Source: Achaetomiella virescens
Taxonomy: Eukaryota; Ascomycota; Sordariomycetes; Sordariales; Chaetomiaceae
Length of the DNA: 64,000 nt
Direction: 5' to 3'
Assembly: GCA_031001845.1 (NCBI GenBank)
Contig: JARNGD010000158.1
Location: 1 to 64,000 of the forward strand
Shown: in pieces, positions 43,416 to 54,968 of the stretch
Numbering within the stretch: the first letter of the stretch is position 1
Layout of the letters: each line of letters starts with the position of its first letter
Translations under genes and position numbers: made by a program
Notes under the pieces: generated by a model
The model's database searches: none
What the model saw: the letters and a program-made list of their open reading frames with translations, nothing else
What the model was told of the DNA's origin: nothing

Positions 43416-46240
43416 ATGCCCGGCCGTCAAGCCCACGGCCGGCCCCTCCTGGGCAGCGGCAGCGGCACCAACAGCAAGCCCAGCAAATCCCACGCCAAGA
43501 ACTTCAAAAGTCCCGAGCAAAGGCCACCGCCAAGGCCCTCGACGCCTTCGCCATCGCCGCCGAGCAGGTTCCCGAGTCCACGCGCGGCGTGCGCACCCGC
43601 GCCTCGAGGACAGACCACACCCGCAAAAGAGACAGCGCCGGGACGAGGACGAGGACGAAGACGGTTTCGACGAGGATGAAGAGCCGCGAAAGAAGGCCCG
43701 GCGGGATGACGAAGATGGGTTTAATGGGTTTGATGATGACGAGGGTGAAGGAGGGAGTGATGAGGAGGAATGGCACGTGGGTGTGAATGCGGAGGATGAG
43801 GATTCCGAGTTGGATTCGGACGAGGCGTTTGGAGAGAGCGATGAGGAGAGGTTTGAGGGTTTCGCTTTTTCCGGGAGTAGCGCGAAGGGAAAGAAGGGGA
43901 AGAAGAGGAAAGGAGGGAGGATGGAGAAGATGCGGAGGAGGACGATGACGAGGATCTCGAGTCGCTTGGCTCGGATGCGATTGATCTTGCCACTGCGCTG
44001 GATCAGTTTGAGGAGGATGAGGAGGAGGAGGAGCAAGCCGAAGGGTCAGGGTCTGAAGAGGAGGATGAGGAGTCGACTGATGCGGATGATGAGAGTGAAG
44101 AGGATGATGACGAGGAGGATCCATCTAAGTTGGACGCCCCAAAGCATGATTGCTGGTTTCGGCGGTGGAGGCGACGAAGACGACCAAGAGCAGACTACCA
44201 CACAAAACAAGACTAAGCTCAGTCTGAAGGACCTTGGCTTGGCGGGTGTCAAGGACCCGCACATGAAGCGGTCTCTCAGGTTGATGAATAAGGAAGAGAA
44301 GGCCGTCAAGCCTGGGTCATCGAAGAAGCTTGAGGTCCCCCTGGCCAAGCGCCAGCAGGACCGCCTTCTCCGCAGCGCCGCCTACGAGAAGACAAACGAG
44401 ACCCTCGACAGGTGGATTGAGACGGTCAAGCACAACCGACGGGCAGACCACCTAGTCTTCCCTCTTGCTCAGAATGCCCATGACCGCGGGCTCGACAGCG
44501 GCGAGCTCATGCCTATCACCCAGAAGACGTCGGGCACGGAGTTGGAGAACACCATTCTTGCCATCATGGAGGAGAGTGGTCTCGGTCCCAGCGCCAAGCC
44601 CGAGAAGAAGGAGGGCGAAGAGGGCGACGGACAAGCTGGACTGTCGCAAGCCGAGCTGAAAGAGATTCAGCGGCAGCGGCGGCGCGAGCGGGAAATGCAC
44701 TCGCGCGAGATGGCGAGGGCGAAGCGCATCAAGAAGATCAAATCCAAGGCCTACCGACGCATCCACCGCAAGGAGCTTGCCCGGGAGGAGTTGGCCGAAC
44801 GCGAGGAGGCGCTTGCGAACGGCGAGCTTGACTCGGAAGACGAGCGCGAGGCTCTGGACCGGAGGCGCGCGCTTGAGCGCGTGGGCACTCGTCACAGGAG
44901 AGCAAGTGGGCGAAGCTGGGCAAGAAGGCTGGCCGCGCAGTTTGGGACGAGAACTTCCGCGCGAGTCTTACCGACGCGGCTCGCAGGAAGGAAGAGCTGC
45001 GCCGTCGGATTGAGGGCCGGGCCAATGGCTCGGATGACGAGGACGACGATGGCTCTGACGTCTCGGACGTTTCTGAAGACGGACATGGCCGCGCCGTCTT
45101 CTGGCAGACCTTGAACGTGCAGCTGCTTATTCGGATGACGAAGAGCCCCGGTCGAAGCTCATGCAGATGAAGTTCATGCAGCGCGGCGAGGAGCTGCGCA
45201 AGAAAGAGAACGAGGAGCTTATCGCCCAAATACGCAATCATCTGAAGTCGGATGACGAGGGCGGTTCAGATGTGGAAGAAATGGAGGTCGGTCGCAAGCA
45301 GTTTGGCATGGGTAACTCGGAGGGCGGCAACAAGGTCAATGCCGTCTCCGCCAAGAAAGCCAAGGCGACGGAACCTTCGCTGGCCAAGTCCATGGCGACC
45401 ACAAGCCTCCCGCCATCGACCTCGCAGCCTCGCGGCCATGAGGCGGGATCACTGCCCTCAGCTCCTGGCGCCGCTGGCGCCTGGACTGAGCCAGAACCTG
45501 CGCCGTCCGCGCCTGGTGCTGCCGGCGTGTGGTCTCGGGTTGAGCAGAATGGCCGCAAGAACAAGAAATCAAGCAAGGCCAAGGCCGCGGAAGTCGATAT
45601 GTCCGCCGCAGCCCTCATCATCAAGCCATCCAAGACCAAGTCACAACCCCAGAGCACTGCCGCCGTTCCTGTGGACGGAGAACAACAGCTCGGACGACGA
45701 CGCGGACATCCATCTCCCCATGGCCATCCGCGATCAGCAGCTGATCGAGCGGGCCTTTGCTGGTGAGGACGTCCACGGCCAGTTCGAGGAGGAGAAGGCC
45801 GAAGTCGAGCACGAGGACGACGAGAAGGAGGTTGACAATACCCTTCCCGGCTGGGGCAGCTGGGTCGGTGAGGGCGTCAGCAACCGCGAAAAGAAGCGGC
45901 ACCAGGGGCGGTTCATCACCAAGGTCGAGGGTGTAAAGAAGAAAGACCGGAAGGATTTCAGGTTAAAGGATGTGATTATCAACGAAAAGCGTGTCAAAAA
46001 GGTTTGCTTCCCTGCCTGTGTCGACTGTGGGGGGCAGAAAGCTAACTTGAAATTGCAGAACGACAAGTATCTTGCCTCGCAGCTCCTCATCCATTTGAGT
46101 CGCAGCAGCAGTACGAGCGCTCACTGCGGCTGCCTGTTGGCCCCGAATGGTCGACCAAGGAGACGTTCCAGGACGCGACGAAGCCGCGTGTCATTATCAA
46201 GCAGGGCATTATTGCGCCCATGTCGAAGCCCATGTACTAA
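43416..46240 (+). CDS. UTP14: U3 snoRNP component UTP14
   Basis: Small-subunit processome factor needed for 18S rRNA maturation. The start at 43416 reads MPGRQAHGRPLLGSGSGTNS. In a shifted frame comes LDAFAIAAEQVPESTRGVRT, then long acidic stretches (SELDSDEAFGESDEERFEGF). The conserved body reads MIAGFGGGGDEDD, LSLKDLGLAGVKDPHMKRSL, KKLEVPLAKRQQDRLLRSAA, YEKTNETLDRWIETVKHNRR, ADHLVFPLAQN, then MARAKRIKKIKSKAYRRIHR and LMQMKFMQRGEELRKKENEE. Near the end come LPGWGSWVGEGV and NREKKRHQGRFITKVEGVKK. A last intron (46002-46058) precedes NDKYLASQL and the hallmark end FQDATKPRVIIKQGIIAPMS-KPMY. At least seven base breaks (about 43510, 43630-43690, 43910, 44140, 44895, 45130, 45680, 46085), many in GAG/GAT runs. 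Confidence 0.93.
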
Positions 46241-46676
46241 GTGCCTTGCCGGACGGTCTCGGGTTCGTTGTTTTTTGTTCTTTCATAGATCGGATACACA
46301 AAATTGGGATCGGGCCGCATGGTTGGGATCAGTGCGTTGACGGGAGTTTGCAAGCTGCCCAGTCCTTAAGAAGGACCTCCACATCCAAGTATGAGAAAAT
46401 ATTGAATGAGTTGCGACTGGATCTCTTTGCAAGGCTGCGTAGCCTTTTCTCTATCAATACCCAACCCATCCATGACCGTAGAGGGCCTAGGCACCCAAGA
46501 ACAGATCGACTTCATAAATGCAAAGTAGCCCTTCGAACACATCCATGCGTCTAGAACTCGACACCGCCCTGTATATGACAGAGTGTCACCGCTATATGTA
46601 CGTTTGTCTACCGTTCCACAACCTTTCAGGGTAACACTTCCTCATCTCCTCGAGCCTCCCATTGGAAACTACACCC
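46241..46676. other. Convergent spacer, UTP14 / RIB3
   Basis: 436 bp between two 3' ends. No gene is seen. Confidence 0.5.
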
Positions 46677-47457
46677 TCACGACCCATTCACCTCGATCTT
46701 CCCCTCCGTCTTCTCCAGGTATTCCACCATATCCGCGATTGTGCACACCTTCAGCCCCCACTTCCTCGCGAACGCCACGCACGCCTCGCCCCGCAGCATC
46801 CCGGGCTCCTCCCGTACCGCCTGACCCGGCACCTCCTCGCCGTCATCTACCAGCTCGCAAATCACGGCCGCCGGCTTCTTGCCCGCCAGCCTGCACAAAT
46901 CCACCGCCGCCTCGGTATGGCCTCTCCTCTGCCTCACACCTCCCTGCTTCGCCCTGAGCGGGAACACATGCCCGGGGCGGCGGAAGCTGGCCGGGGTGGC
47001 GTGCTCGTCCGCGAGCGCGCGGCACGCCAGCGCACGGTCGTGCGCGCTGATGCCGGTCGTGACGCTCGGGTGGACCGCGTCAACACTGATGGTGTACGCC
47101 GTCGCGCGCGGGTCCTCGTTGTGCGCAACCATTTGCGGCAGGTCGAGGTCGAGCGTGCGCTGCGGGAGGATGGGCGCGCAGATGAGGCCGGAGGAATGCC
47201 GGATCATGAACGCCATCTGTTGCGTCGTCACGGACTCGGCGGCGACGATCAGGTCGGCTTCGTTTTCGCGCGACGGGTCGTCGAGAACGACGACGAATTG
47301 GCCATCTCCTGGACAAGACGAGGGAGGGTTAGTGGTTTTGGAGGGGCGGGGAATGACGGAGGGAAGGGGAGGGAGGCGTACGGAAGGCCTGGATAGTGTC
47401 CGGGATGGAGTCGAAGTGGGAGGAGGGGATTTGGTCTGGAGAGGTGGTCGACGGCAT
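46677..47457 (-). CDS. RIB3: 3,4-dihydroxy-2-butanone 4-phosphate synthase
   Basis: Converts ribulose 5-phosphate to 3,4-dihydroxy-2-butanone 4-phosphate and formate, the four-carbon branch of riboflavin synthesis. Exon 1 (47457-47382) reads MPSTTSPDQIPSSHFDSIPD and TIQAF; intron 47381-47309. Exon 2 (47308-46677) gives DGQFVVVLDDPSRENEADLI with the acidic metal-binding loop (ENEAD), VTTQQMAFMIRHSSGLICAP, VDAVHPSVTTGISAHDRALA, RRPGHVFPLRAKQGGV and RRGHTEAAVDLCRLAGKKPA. It ends TIADMVEYLEKTEGKIEVNG. All family motifs are present, and the frame and length (about 235 residues) are intact. Divergent from COQ3. Confidence 0.95.
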
Positions 47458-48255
47458 GGTTGCGGTTGGGAGGGAATAGTGGTGGTATTGGCTGTGTGAC
47501 TGCGTAGAAGAGATCGTGGGCCGGGAGTTGTGGTTGTGAGCGGCGCAAAAACTCAATTGCGGCTTGTGACGGGCGCTGGGCTGTGGGTTATCTGGGAATG
47601 CTGCGAGGTCGGCGCAGAGTCTCGACAGATTACTCAGCCGTCTGATGTTGTTGCTGCCGTAGTTGCGTCGCGCCAGCGCCAGGCCTTTTTCTCAGGGAAT
47701 AAGAGGTCAATTGGGGCAGAGTCAGATGTCAGAGTTGGGTTCTAGTCAGCCGGAACAGCAGGGTCTCTCGGCGTTGGTGGAGTGCCGTGTGCCGAGTGCT
47801 CGGCCGCCTGGCTGCTGTTTTTGAGGACCTGTATCGGATACAAGGTCGTAAGTTACCAGCGGTTTACAACAGACCTGGGCCGAGTCCAGTCCGAAGCAAC
47901 AAGCCTTAGCACATAATTCACGATCCTCCTCCTCCAACATGCGATGCTAAAATCCTAAACCTGGAGACAAGCGCCGACCACACAACCTCCCACCGTCCCG
48001 CTCGGCAATCTTGTGATCCTCGGGAAAGAGCCCGGACGAGAGTGAAACGCCCCTTGCAGTGTGGCCTCGGCGATGTCTGCGGGGCCGGCGCTAGAACTGT
48101 TCTAGAACCCCGCGCGGCCATGTGGGCCTGCTGCATCCCTGCGGCGTGCGCAGACCACCCTCAAAACGTGCCGGCCGCGAGCTGCAGCAAGTCTATCGGA
48201 TCCGATCCGCGCGGCACAGCCGACCGAGTCCACTGACCGACATCACAGCCCCAAA
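47458..48255. promoter_or_regulatory. Divergent promoter region, RIB3 / COQ3
   Basis: 798 bp between outward-facing starts. No gene and no riboswitch-like element were recognised. Confidence 0.4.
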
Positions 48256-49178
48256 ATGCGGCCACCACTACGACACCTCCCGCGGGCCATCCGCACGGCA
48301 CAGCCGGCACCGCGCGCCATCCCGCCGGTGGCGGCAATGACGAAACAATTCTCCCACCAACAACCACCCCCATCACGACAGCTCAGCACAACCTCCCCGC
48401 GCCAGCACAACCCTCCTCCTCCTCCTCCTCCTCCTCCTCTGTCAATGCAACCGAAATCTCCCACTTCTCGCCCTCGCCTCCTCCTGGTGGGACCCCCACG
48501 GTCCCTCGCGGCCCCTCCACCTCATGAATCCTCTGCGGCACGACTTCATCCAATCCTGCCTCGCCTCCTCTCCAACCTCCCCGCGTACAGCGGCCTCCGC
48601 TACCTCGACGTCGGCTGCGGCGGCGGCATCTTTGCCGAGTCCGCCGCGCGGCTGCCGACCTCGCGCTCCGTGACGGCGATCGATCCGTCGAGCACGATAC
48701 TGGAAGTCGCGAGGAGCCACGCGAAGCGGGATCCGGCGCTGGCGGGGAAGCTGAGGTATCTGAGCGAGACGATTGAGTCGCTTCCGCTGCCGGAGAGAGA
48801 GGAGGACAGGTATGATGTGGTGAGCATCTTTGAGGTGGTGGAACACGTGGATTACCCGGCCGAGTTTTTGGACCGCGTCGGGGAATTTGTCAAGCCCGGG
48901 GGTGGTTGGTGCTGAGCACCATTGCGAGGACGTGGACGAGCTGGGTGACGACTAATCTGGTGGCGGAGGATATTTTGGGGATGGTCCCTAAAGGGACGCA
49001 TGATTGGAGCAAGTATATCAATGAGGAGGAGTTGAGGGAGTATTTTGCCGCGAGGGCAGGGAGGTGGGGTACGCCAAGGGTTATGGGCGTGGTGTATGTG
49101 CCGGGGTGTGGGTGGAAGGAGGTCAGAGGGAGTGAGAAGGTTGGGAATTACTTTATGGGGGTGCAGAGGATGGCGTGA
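48256..49178 (+). CDS. COQ3: Ubiquinone biosynthesis O-methyltransferase COQ3, mitochondrial
   Basis: SAM-dependent O-methyltransferase acting twice in ubiquinone synthesis in the matrix. The start at 48256 opens an Arg/Pro-rich presequence (MRPPLRHLPRAIRTAQPAPR). A (CTC/TCC)n run near 48415-48440 encodes Ser or Pro according to frame. After a missing base at about 48470 the conserved ASSWWDPHGPSRPLHLMNPL and RHDFIQSCL appear in another frame. The SAM site is YLDVGCGGGIFAESAARLPT, then VTAIDPSSTILEVARSHAKR, YDVVSIFEVVEHVDYPAEFL and VGEFVKPGG. A missing G in the run at 48896-48902 precedes LVLSTIARTWTSWVTTNLVA, EDILGMVPKGTHDWSKYINE and GNYFMGVQRMA. Stop at 49178. Confidence 0.92.
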
Positions 49179-49310
49179 AGGGGGTTACCTTTGTCAAGAG
49201 GTGGTGGATGAGATGAGATGGGGGTGTTGTACGAGGTAAGCAGTGTACCATATGGGTATCAATGCCCTTGGCGAGGGCAGGTTCAAGCATCGCGATATAC
49301 ACTCCAGCAG

Positions 49311-49801
49311 CTATCCGAGCCTGACGGTCCTCCACATCCGCAGACACTCTTGCAAGTCCATCGACAGTGTCCCTTCCAGTGCCGTCGAGGTGTCCTTGAT
49401 GATGGCCACCAGCAGCGTGGCATAAGCAAACGTGGTCTGGTCTTCCTGTATGGCAGTGAAATCCGACTTGCGCATCCCGGCATTTTCAGCCCAGGCCTTC
49501 CACAAGTCCAGCATCCGGCACAGCATCGAAGTGAACTGCCCGTCAAGGACCATCCGGTGAAGCAACGTCCCAACCACCTCCTTGACTCCAAGCTCGGCAG
49601 ACACTTGGCCTGTCTTCTTCAACCAAGCAAGGTTATGCTCCGCCACGAGCTTTGCATCCCACTTCGGGCTTTGCAGCGCCTCCATCATGCGCGTCTCCTT
49701 GCGCTGCGTCTCTAATCTCAACCTCTCCCGCACTTGTTCGAGTTAGCTTCCTTCCAAACCCCAAAACCAAAAAAAAAACCAATGTCTTTTACTTCCAGAC
49801 C

Positions 49802-49832
<31 letters not shown>

Positions 49833-51184
49833 AAGGAGAAACTTACTATCCCCCAACCTCTCCTCCGCCTCCCTCATGACCCGCTCCCTCATCGCCGCCG
49901 CCTTCTGCGCCGGCGGCATCTTCGCCTCGGCCTCCATCGCCTTCCGCTGCTCCCGGCTCCGCCGCGCGAACTGCTCCAGCTGCCGCGCGTGGTCGTCGTC
50001 GTACTGCGTCGCCCACTCCGGTGTCGCACGCTCGTCTACCACGCCCAGCAGCACCAGCACGCCGCAGGGCACCGTCTCTTTGCGCGCGAAATTAAAGATG
50101 TCGTCCGGAATCTTGTAGTTCCAGAGAATGGTTTGAGACGTCGTGCGTGAGGCTGTGGCCGCGCTGGCGAACCACGCGCCGGCGAGGTGGCCTGGCAGGA
50201 GCGGGTGCGGAGGTGCTCGATGTAAAGCGTGTCGAGGTGGATAGTGGTTTGCGGGTGGCTGTGCGAGGCGTCCGAGAGGGCGGCAATGATGCCGTCGGCG
50301 GAGATTTGGCAGGTGATGGGGTGCTGCGAGGCCGTGGTGCCGTGTTGGCGGGCGGAGTCGAGGGAAGGCTTGTCGTCGAGGGTGGAGGAGGAAGATCGTT
50401 CTTTAACGGCGTCGGAGCTCTTGCGCTCTTCTGCTGCTGCTGCTGCCGTTGCTGTTGATGGGGAGTGCGAGTCGTCGCTGGGTCCTGCCTCTGTAGTTTC
50501 GTCCTCTTCTGGGGATGGTGGTGGAGGTGGCGGTGGTGGCAGGCGCACCCAGTACGGCGGCAGATGAGAATAATCTCGCGTGGTCCATGGTCCTGCCCAA
50601 GTAACCGCCAGATGAGGTGTCCATCTGAGCCGTCGAGCGGCGCGATAGTCAACGCCTTCTCCTTCCCATCCGGTGACATCATCAACGCACATCCCACGGG
50701 CGTCCACAACCCGGTCGACCGCAGGAGCCGCCATCCGTGGGGCTCAGGCACAGCACCAAGATCCAACAGATAGCAAACAAGCTCATCAAACGCCACCTCA
50801 ACCTGTGGCTGCCTCAGCTGGTCCGCGTACTCAACACGCTGCGTGCTAAGCCCGATGACATTTGTCTGCCAGTTGAACGTCGTCCAGCTGCCGCCGGGGA
50901 TGTTGGATGGATGGCGCGAGAGTGTCCAGTATTCGGCGCGGTCAGAAAACCTGTCCCACGGCCTGACGGCGTACCTGGGCAGCTCGACCTCGATCACGCG
51001 GTTGACGACATCGCTGCGGGTGAGGGCGGTCAGCTTGCTGTGCCGCAGCATGCGCTTGATCCGCGACAGAGCCGTCAGGGTCATGAAGGTGTTAAAGGAT
51101 CGGCAGCACACCGAGCACGGCCAGCGGTACGCCGATGTAGGTGATCACGTCCGTGGCGGAGTGATCTGAGTCATTGCTCCCCAT
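49311..51184 (-). CDS. Conserved uncharacterised fungal membrane protein
   Basis: The start at 51184 gives MGSNDSDHSATDVITYIGVP and one membrane span (LAVLGVLPIL). After a 1-base break near 51093 comes TFMTLTALSRIKRMLRHSKL, RSDVVNRVIEVELPRYAVRP, WDRFSDRAEYWTLSRHPSNI, PGGSWTTFNWQTNVIGLSTQ and FDELVCYLLDLGAVPEPHGW. Further parts in shifted frames: LAVTWAGPWTTRDYSHLPPY and a Pro-rich linker; ATPEWATQYDDDHARQLEQF; then, after an intron (about 49848-49735) holding a 26-A run on plus, RMMEALQSPKWDAKLVAEHN, LLHRMVLDGQFTSMLCRMLD and a C-terminus ending WRTVRLG at 49311. At least three breaks (about 51093, 50600, 50110). No known enzymatic domain; it looks like a widespread Pezizomycotina family of unknown function. 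Confidence 0.7.
49741..49847 (-). other. Intron with 26-nt homopolymer
   Basis: Within the uncharacterised membrane protein gene. The plus strand has 26 consecutive A at 49802-49827, i.e. a poly-T tract between donor (GTAAGT) and acceptor on the coding strand. The acceptor before the last exon is probably near 49735. Confidence 0.6.
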
Positions 51185-53954
51185 TGCTGCGGCTTACACG
51201 GCCCGACAGAGCGGAGAGGAGGTGAGGAGGAGGGGCGAGGACGAGAGGCACCGAAGTGCGGCTGAGATCTCGAGGCCGTCGGCATTTTATGTCTTTGATG
51301 CTGCCCTCCAATCACACCTGCGTCTCCTTTACGGCTCAGCCGTCGTCACGCTAACCTGCAAGGGACGAAGCGGCGCAGGGCTGAAACACCTGTTGTGTGG
51401 ACCCGCCAGCGACGAGAGCGAGTTGGTCATTGGGCGGGCTCGACCAAACATGCGTCCATTCTGCCCTCCTGTCAAGGATCGTCTCAACTGCAAAAACATG
51501 AAGAGGGCTTCCCTTTTTTTTAGCCTCGGGAGAAAGTCGCTCGAAGGTATACTCTGCTTGCCACCACAAGCGCACTAACCGCATCGCTGCAGGGTCTCGA
51601 GGGAAAATCGGGTCGCAGCCAGTGGTATCATTGCCACAGTTTGATGAACGAGCGAGGCGAATAGGTCTGCATTGACAGGCTGAATACAAGACGTGCCATA
51701 TCGTATAGTTATTCCTTGCTCAGATACAGCGATAGACTTTAGAGAAGTCCGCACACGTCCCTCCCACCAACGCGGTCTAGACAACAGAAACGAACAAACT
51801 TGCAGTATGCCCGACCCAGCCTTTGCGCGAGTGGTTCAGCTGGAGAAACAGCTTCTGTCGCTTCCATACCAACAGACCAGGCTTTCCACTGACTGGATCG
51901 AAACAATCGGCATCCATAGGTGACCTCAACTTCGGTCGATGGTCCTTGTCCTCCTGACCCCTAGCCTGTTTTCTTCCAGCCACTTGCAGATAGCAATCAG
52001 CTCAGGGAAGCGCTTACATTCCAGGAGGAGGAAGCACCCTCCTGGGAGCTCTGTCTTAGGAAACACGCCGAGATCCACTGCGCAATCTTCAAAATTGCGT
52101 GGTTCGAATCGATGCTGCATACGACGTCCAAGGTGTATCCCGCCGGACACCCGAAATGACTGTCAGGCTGTAATTCTGTACACCGCCCTCGCACCAAACA
52201 CCATGGTCCAGCGATCACTAACGGTCGGCTCTCTACTCATAGTTACAGCACAGCGGTACGTGGATGTCGATAGCCAAGCTGGAATGGACCAACTATGTAA
52301 ACAGTGTCACCATTGCACCGCAGAACAGATCTTTGAGCAGCTTACTCGGTCGGCCTATCTTGTCAAGGGGATGCAGAATCTAGCCTGCACGATCGTCGAG
52401 ACCACCGGCCATCAGGAGCGCTCAGCGCTGCGCAGCGAGATTGTTACTACCGTGCCCTTTGTGATAAGGAAGATGCGGGCCCCCAGCACAGATGGGTGAT
52501 GTGTGCTGGATCGTTGGGCATGACGGTGATGACGAGTATCTGCAACAACAACAATCAGCGTGTCACTATCTCAGACCGATATTCCTTGCGGCAGCAGAGA
52601 CTACGTACTTGAATGGAACGGCTTGTGTCATTGCTTCGCCCAACGGCAATATCACTTGCCGTCAGCCAAGGTTGCTCCATGTCGGCTCGGAATCTTTCGA
52701 CATGTCCGATGTGTTCTTGCTACTTCGCTGGCTGAGTTCCGTCCGCTCAGCAAGCATAAGCAGCTGGACAAGCCGTTGTTACGGTGGATTGGGCTCCAAG
52801 TGTAGGGAAAATTGAGGATCTGTGTATTGAGTTGTTTGTTGAAGTCGAAGTTGTTGTTGTTGTTGTTGTTGAAGAGGTGGAAGATGGGCGCAATGGCTAC
52901 TTAATAGCCATTGCTGGCAACAAAGGCAGGCAGGGGCGGTCTGCAAGTGTGGAAGGTCGCTCCCACAGAAGGTTGCTCTTGCAACACCTGTGGACACCAC
53001 GGTTCGGCGCATAGACTCTAGACTCATCACCGCCTTGGCTTAAAACTGGGCAACCCTTCCCTCAAGGCGATCGACGCCAGAGAGAATGTCGGACGTGTTG
53101 CTGGGCCAGGAGTTAACGCGAGTGCTTTCATGGCAAACTCGTGCGTCGGCATAGTCCTTCCACGGACGATGGGTACTTTGAGGAATGGAGGCGCAGCGTA
53201 GCTTTCCATTCTAGTTCCTGCTCCAGATCAGAGCATGAGCCTGTCCTAGCGGCGCGGAAAGGATGATATATACAGGAGGATCTTGTCCTCCGAGCTCCAG
53301 TGTTCAGAACGCACGTGTCTGACAAGCTCACTGAGTCGCATGAGTTTGGGGAAGGACTTGGTTTGGGATTGTTTGCCGATCATGTTTATGACGTTCAGGG
53401 TCGTTCAGTGGAGGCGATCGTTTCTTGGAAGCGTGGTTTGGGCGCCTGGGGCTTGGCCTGAGGACCTGCAACACAGTGGAAATTAGGATGCTGTGGAACG
53501 GGCGCTCCGGGGTTTACTGTGCGTACTCGTACATAGTACCTTCCTTACTGCTTGAGACCAAGACTGAACGCATGTCTGGTGGAGCCCGCCAATTACCAAA
53601 TCGCCCTCACCACTAGCAGGTCCACACGGCAGGTGTTCGACCACCTAATGATGATGGAAGACGCCTTCCCGTATGGGCCCTGCATGAGAGCATGTTAGCT
53701 CAGCTGGGTAGGATGTTAGGACGCTCCGGAATCCGCCACTGCACATCGGGATTGGACGAGGCGCAACGCCGAACCGGCTCATAGGATCTTTGAGTTGTTC
53801 CCTTGATCTTGGAATGAACCACCAAGATATTGTTGACGGACATCCCAAACAGGAACGCTACACAGCTTGTGTTACCCTTTCTGACTCTCCCCCCCAAACA
53901 AAAGCGCCGAGTCTCGTTGCAGCACCCTACACATTACACACACACTCACTCAAA
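51185..53954. other. Gene-poor 2.8-kb region
   Basis: No recognisable gene. A frame on plus (51939-52499) and several minus frames (for example 51926-52150, reading LPGGCFLLLECKRFPELIAI) are somewhat protein-like but match nothing I know. A (GTT)n microsatellite lies at about 52850-52870. Decayed genes cannot be excluded. Confidence 0.45.
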
Positions 53955-54749
53955 ATGCCCCTCCGCGGCCCAGTCTCCGTCCATCTCTCCACAAAAGACG
54001 CCGCCGAGATCCTGCGCGTCGGGCCCCTCACCATCCGCGTCTACGAAGACGGTTCCGGGACCGAGAACCGCGTCAGCGGGGTGCTGATTGAGGTCCCTGC
54101 TGGGCAGAGCGGACCGCCGATGCACTGGCATCGCTTCCATGATGAACTGTTTTTTGTTACGAAGGGTATGTCCAGTGCTTTTTGATCCTATTTTGCTATT
54201 TGTATGAAAGTTGGAGGTCGTTCCAAGGTGGGGGGGCGAGGAATGTGTGGGAGATAGGAATGGGGAAGGGAAGAGCGGGGAAATGGGAAGACGGGGAGGG
54301 GTGGAAGAGAGGGAAAGAGAAGAGTGGGAAAAGGAGAGGTGCCATGGTGCAGCGGAGGGCTAAGCTGAGCTGCAGGGACAATGACCTTCGTGACGCCGGA
54401 GGGTGAGCTTACTGCATCGGCGGGAGATCTGATGACGGTCCCTCCCGGGGCGGTGCACACGTTCAAGAATGGGAGCGAGACGGAGGACTGCGAGTGTTAC
54501 ATGACTGCCACGCCGGGTAAGTAACCAAAGATTTGCTGGGTTGGCAGATTACTGACTTCTTGCAGGGCATTATGTCGACTGTAGGTCTCGAGCTCGGAGA
54601 ATAGGCGGAAGCATTGTGCTAAACTAGTATCAGACTTCCGGATGCTGGCGAAGGCAACGCATGCCGGCAAGCAGCTCACAAAGGGAGATGTTGAGCACTT
54701 GATGGCCTTGTTCGGGACGTTCCCTCCGAATATCGAGTCGGAGCCGTAA
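53955..54749 (+). CDS. Single-domain cupin, possible dioxygenase/isomerase
   Basis: Four exons: 53955-54165, 54376-54516, 54566-54580, 54634-54749. The protein (about 160 residues) starts MPLRGPVSVHLSTKDAAEIL. Both cupin motifs are complete. Motif 1 is PMHWHRFHDELFFVTKG, with His, His, Glu as metal ligands. Motif 2 is GDLMTVPPGAVHTFKNGSE, with the last His ligand. The C-terminal helix region reads YFRMLAKATHAGKQLTKGDV. The frame is intact. It resembles small fungal cupins related to quercetinase-like proteins; the substrate cannot be deduced and no pathway neighbours are present. The first intron (210 bp) is purine-rich. Confidence 0.85.
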
Positions 54750-54968
54750 GTAGAGGGTTCACAGGACGAGAGATCTGTTAAATTGAAATGCGTTGGAGAT
54801 GGGAATAGCAGTTGACACCATGGACAGACCTGTTCAGGCAACACTGTATGTGTCCGTCGTGCCTGTTGTGCTGGTAGTTCTGAGAATACAGTCTCCCAAT
54901 CCCAGATCCAGGAGCATCCAGAAAACGAACTGCTGAGTCCAGGCCAATAAACACATGAGAAACCCAGC
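54750..54968. other. Convergent spacer, cupin / DNA glycosylase
   Basis: 219 bp between two 3' ends. Nothing else is seen. Confidence 0.5.

Noticed and set aside
52085..52115. GGTTCGAATC B-box-like sequence
   Set aside because: No A-box or cloverleaf upstream at tRNA spacing.
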